Positions 60,210 through 64,000 of a stretch of 64,000 nt of DNA are shown here, piece by piece; position 1 is the first letter of the stretch; each line of letters starts with the position of its first letter. A program made the position numbers and the translations under genes. The stretch comes from Cristatella mucedo (lineage: Eukaryota; Bryozoa; Phylactolaemata; Cristatellidae), in the NCBI GenBank assembly GCA_009760855.2, contig WPIO01000003.1, forward strand, positions 11,770,001-11,834,000, given 5' to 3'. Under the pieces are notes generated by a model that was given only the letters and a program-made list of their open reading frames with translations, had not been told where the DNA came from and made no database searches.

Positions 60210-61750
60210 GCACCTGATAGCTTTTATGGAATACTTTTGTAAACGTACCATATTCGAGGCACGTATGAGTATGCATGTGTCATTGATTTCTGCTTCCACT
60301 GACATGTGTGCACGCATGCACGACGCTATATGATTGGTGTCGGATATACTCTTTGTTGAGCTTGCATCTCAATTTTTGGCCTTTCTCACCGTCTTGTGCT
60401 TATCGCTGCACTTCTTTTTTTGGCACCTGTTCAGTCCTTGTAGAGTGGCGCCTATGCCTGTGTGTACTTATCGGACATATTTTCAGTGACAATGCAAATG
60501 TCAAGGTAGACTACTTAGTATTGCTAGTTTATGGCCTTTGTAGTTTCCATAGTAACAAAAGTAATGGATCAGTTGATTCAGCCACTTTGTTTATTTGACA
60601 GAACAGGTGTTGATAGTTTCGCCTTGTTTCCAGCTGGCTATAAAGAATTGCCTGCTGTAGCACTCAAGCTCTCTACCTGGATCGTGAAGTGACGTCATCT
60701 CAGTGCACACTTTAGCCAGAAATCCGGCATAGCATACATAATATAATACATCGTAAAAAATTCTTAAGCTTGTTTCTTTCGGGATGTTAGCTAGTAAGTA
60801 CAGAAACTACTGCACCGCTCACCAAAGCCATTTTATGGTTGGACTTAGTACAACTTTTAATAAAATAGAAATGCTTCATTGTGCTTTTAATTTACCTTTC
60901 AGTAGTGATAGACAGCTACTGCCCTGATTTGATCTACAGCTGACTAAGATAAATCTACTAGACGCAGTTGCGTCTTGAACAGTCCTGCGTTCTCTCAATA
61001 AAATAATGTCCACACACCCACTGCAGCTTTTGAACCTTGCCGGTATTATTAAACATCCACTTCTGCTTTTGCGCTACCGACCTCCATATAATGAAAGTAT
61101 TTTAATCGTAGCCCTTACACGTCCTTGAGACATTGGTCTTCGTAATTTCTCGTGAAGTTCAAAACTCATACCTAAGAAGTTGCTTTTCTCTAACCGCATG
61201 GCCCAGTTAAGTGTTAAGGGCGAACAAACGGGCCGAGTAAAACTTCAAACGGGCCGAGTAAAACTTTATGAGTTCCGCCGAGCCACCAGATATCGTCACT
61301 AGTGGCTTCTGGTATGGAGTTACAGTGTACCCCTGTCAACCAAGTTTTTTCAGTTTTGCCAGTTTTAAATTAGCGCATTTTCCAGGCTTAATTCTAGCAG
61401 CTGTAATCGCAGGGTCTCCATATTTTTTGCATCGATTTTGCTAGTTCCAGATCTTTACTGCAGGGTCAACACTTCATTGTGCATCGTACACTTAACGTAC
61501 ATTCATTAGGTAGCGTGTCGGGATTCGGTTGAGCTCGTAAGTAGAATTAAGGCTAGTGCAACTCAATGTTGCCTGCACGTGAACATCTCGAAAGCTCAAT
61601 CGGTGGAGACGAAGCCCAGAAAGCCATAGGCGGTGACATCACTCACCATTTAAGGCGAAATTTTTCTCTACTCAATAATCATACGGTTCTTTCGTTGCCA
61701 AATCACTGCTTACCATTCCATTCAGGAACTACCACATCGCGGATTCTAAG
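60210..61750. other. Intergenic 3' of NUP62; no gene seen
   Basis: AT-rich. A 21-base unit (CAAACGGGCCGAGTAAAACTT less its first base is 20 long) occurs twice in tandem at 61225-61266. Nothing else was recognised. Confidence 0.55.
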
Positions 61751-61752
61751 AC

Positions 61753-61910
61753 AATAATAATAATGCACTTGATAAAGCACCGCCAGAGAACTTAAATCTC
61801 TTTCTAGGCGCTTTACAATTGCTGCAAAGGAAACACGATCGAATGACGAGTGGTATAACTTGATAAGCAACATGAATAACATGGTTAGGGGTGACATCTT
61901 TGGTGCTACG
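61753..61910 (-). mobile_element. LINE 3' end fragment
   Basis: An AATAATAATAATG tail, the stem-loop (AAAGCACCGCCAGAGAACTT on the plus strand) and a short 3'UTR with ATGAATAACATGGTTAGGG. Confidence 0.85.
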
Positions 61911-62099
61911 TCGCTGTTCTTTGTGGACAAAATTTATTAATTTATAAACTTTTAAGGGATGTACCCACGTATATAGGAATTTGGAAATGGTACTAAATCT
62001 TCGTGATTTTAGATGGCTCTGAGCACTGGCAGGCAATACCACGTAACAAGATGTCTAGCAATAACCAAACCTCAATGGTATCCACATAAGTCAAGAGGA

Positions 62100-63170
62100 T
62101 TTTGACCTCTACTGTGCATCTAATTGAGTCTTTATTCAGAAGACAATCGAAGTGACGGGGCATCGTCGTATTACCGAAAACGACCTAACGGACGGACGAC
62201 TCGACCACCTGGATCGAAGGTGACGCCCAACAGTCGAGCTGCATACTACGTGGGCAGAACTCGCTTCAAAATCCCCCCCCGAGCTGAGTTCGAGCCGAGT
62301 CCATTATCGACTTCTGCTTATGGCGGGGTATCTGATCTGGAAGTATCCGAGCACCGCCCGCCTCCTTCCCTCGGAATTTCTAATGGGACGAGTCTCTTAT
62401 TATCTACCACCATACAGCACTGCAGGGCCTCAGTGCAACAGCCGTTCACAGTCATCTGTGGTATTGCCTCTGCTCAGGGTACTTGGGATTGTTCTCCGCT
62501 GTGCGAAAGCATTTTTCTCCAGTTCTACTCAACTCATTCCCGCTCGTCTCTAGTGCGGCTGGCGGTATTTCGAGGCGGAGCTTTCACTTTTCAATAATTT
62601 TCCACCCAAGGTCTGTCGGGGATCTCGACCTCTTGCCAGGCCAAACCTGTTAATGCACAGAATTTCTGCGATCGGAGATCGCAAGGATGCATCCAAAGGG
62701 GTCGAACGCTGCGTCCACCACGTCGACATCGTATTGGTTTACAGCATCAAATCTAAGACTTTCAGCAAGCTGCCGAACCAGAAGATCGCACTAAATTGGC
62801 ACGCGCTGCTGTACACACTGGCCGCGTCTGTTCCAGGGGCCGTCGATTGGCAAGTCACGATACAATGCAAAACTCGTAGCAGGCATATCACGATGCAATG
62901 CTATACTCGTAGCTCCGGTATGGTGAGGAATTACCCTCCACGGTTGCTGCTTAGCGATGTTTATCTAAGTACCGTTGTGGACCTAACTTGCTCAACGTGG
63001 GAAGTCGAACACCTGATCCGCTCACGGACGCACTGGTGCTACCGACAGCAAAACAAATCGGCTAGAGAATGGTGGCTAAATCAGACAGCAGAATGAACCA
63101 ATGACCCACCGGGCTTGGCCGAAATGAGTATCAGGCAATCGACAGACATAGGTACCTAACATCCTAAGCT
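62100..63170 (+). other. Unidentified GC-richer block with two consecutive plus-strand frames
   Basis: Two frames of 157 (62124-62597) and 147 codons (62653-63096) follow one another with a CpG-rich composition unlike the flanks. The first starts with a basic, Ser/Arg/Pro-rich segment. I recognise no domain in either. There is a diverged tandem repeat at about 62860-62914 (CACGATACAATGCAAAACTC against CACGATGCAATGCTATACTC). It could be coding exons of an unknown gene, a decayed insertion, or chance. Confidence 0.25.
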
Positions 63171-63599
63171 TCGTCTATGCTCCCTTTGTGGGTTAGCTTT
63201 ATCCGAACAAACCTGCCATTTCAATTTGTTGGTAAACGACTATTGAGCATTCTGCCACAGGCTTCATAAAATCGTGACATTTTTTGAATGCAGTCCCTTC
63301 AGAAGCGTTGTAAAATCTCGGTTTTCTAATCGCGATGGCGTGCTTAAAATTCGTTCAGGACTTTCTACATCCCTTAGCTATCAAAGATTGGAGGACTGGT
63401 CAGGGGAGCCAAGGGCTCCAAAATTCGAACTGTTTCGGAGGTAAAAACATTCAAGGCTCCTAGTTAACAAGACCTGCCTGTAAATTGTGAACATGAGCCA
63501 GCAAGGTGGCATTGCACCTATGAGATATATACGAGTGTCAGTAGCTGTATAAGGCTGCAGGAGCACCCTACAGCCAAAACCAGGAAAGTTATTATTTAA

Positions 63600-64000
63600 A
63601 CTATTTTCAGCTTCATAACATTGCTAAAATTCGGGTTGTTTAGATAAGGATACCGCGTCCAAGTTGGTCCATGCATTCGTGACATCCCGTCTCGACTTCT
63701 GCAACTCACTGCTCGCTGGCCTACCGTCATGTGCAATCAGGCGATTACAGCTGGTGCAAAACTCCGCAGCTAGGCTTGTCTGTCGTGAGCATCGCAGTAG
63801 CCACATCACAACACTTCTCGCCGACCTGCAGTGGCTACCAGTCAATCAACGGATCGACTTCAAGGTTTTGTCGCTCACTTTTAGGTCCCTTCATTCTATG
63901 GCTCCAGCCTATCTCTCAGATATTCTACCCCGTCAGGCCAAGCATCGTACCTACCGCTTTTCGGAATCCAACAGTCTACAAGTACCTCGTACAAACCTCA
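63600..64000 (+). mobile_element. LINE ORF2 C-terminal region, cut by window edge
   Basis: The plus strand reads SRLDFCNSLLAGLPSC, RRLQLVQNSAARLVCREHRS, HITTLLADLQWLPVNQRIDF, VLSLTFRSLHSMAPAYLSD and RFSESNSLQVPRTNL, collinear with 49050-49290 and extending further upstream. It continues beyond 64000 and is nearly open in frame. Confidence 0.88.

Overview
The window comes from an animal nuclear genome. All coding sequence is split into exons with GT-AG introns, poly(A) signals follow the last exons, a Pol III tRNA gene is present, and retroelement debris fills the introns and spacers. The four protein genes (a collapsin response mediator protein, ribosomal protein L15, an OTULIN-type protein and nucleoporin Nup62) fit a non-vertebrate metazoan; the phylum cannot be fixed from the sequence alone.

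Layout. (1) 282-13184, minus: a CRMP/dihydropyrimidinase-like gene, eight exons, running off the left edge. It has the long-isoform N-terminal exon known from vertebrate CRMPs and has lost most catalytic residues of the ancestral enzyme. One exon has a decayed tandem copy beside it. (2) 13.2-19.0 kb: intergenic, made largely of LINE and SINE remnants. (3) 19300-20497, plus: RPL15, three coding exons, 204 residues. (4) 22234-22305, minus: tRNA-Gln(TTG). (5) 22.3-30.7 kb: gene-poor, with a decayed minus-strand transposon-associated pseudogene (24.8-25.85 kb) and a GC-rich block (28.3-30.9 kb). (6) 30992-38940, plus: a five-exon OTULIN-family gene of 682 residues, with Ser at the catalytic Cys position and Gly at the catalytic Asn position, so a predicted pseudo-deubiquitinase. 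(7) 42892-60095, plus: Nup62, ten exons, 726 residues, with an FG-repeat half and a coiled-coil half. A Tc1-like remnant lies in its first intron and LINE copies in its later introns. (8) 60.2-64.0 kb: intergenic, with LINE pieces at 61.75 and 63.6 kb and an unidentified GC-richer block at 62.1-63.1 kb.

Repeats dominate. A CR1/L2-like non-LTR retrotransposon leaves many 5'-truncated copies that end in a conserved stem-loop and an (ATT)n tail. A tRNA-headed SINE (SINE-A) carries almost the same stem-loop tail, which suggests that it borrows the LINE machinery. A second tRNA-headed SINE (SINE-B) and a third unnamed repeat (element E) also recur. The four protein genes show no functional linkage beyond being neighbours. 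The observations most worth following are the predicted loss of catalysis in the OTULIN-like protein, the CRMP long isoform with its decayed exon copy, and the LINE/SINE tail sharing.
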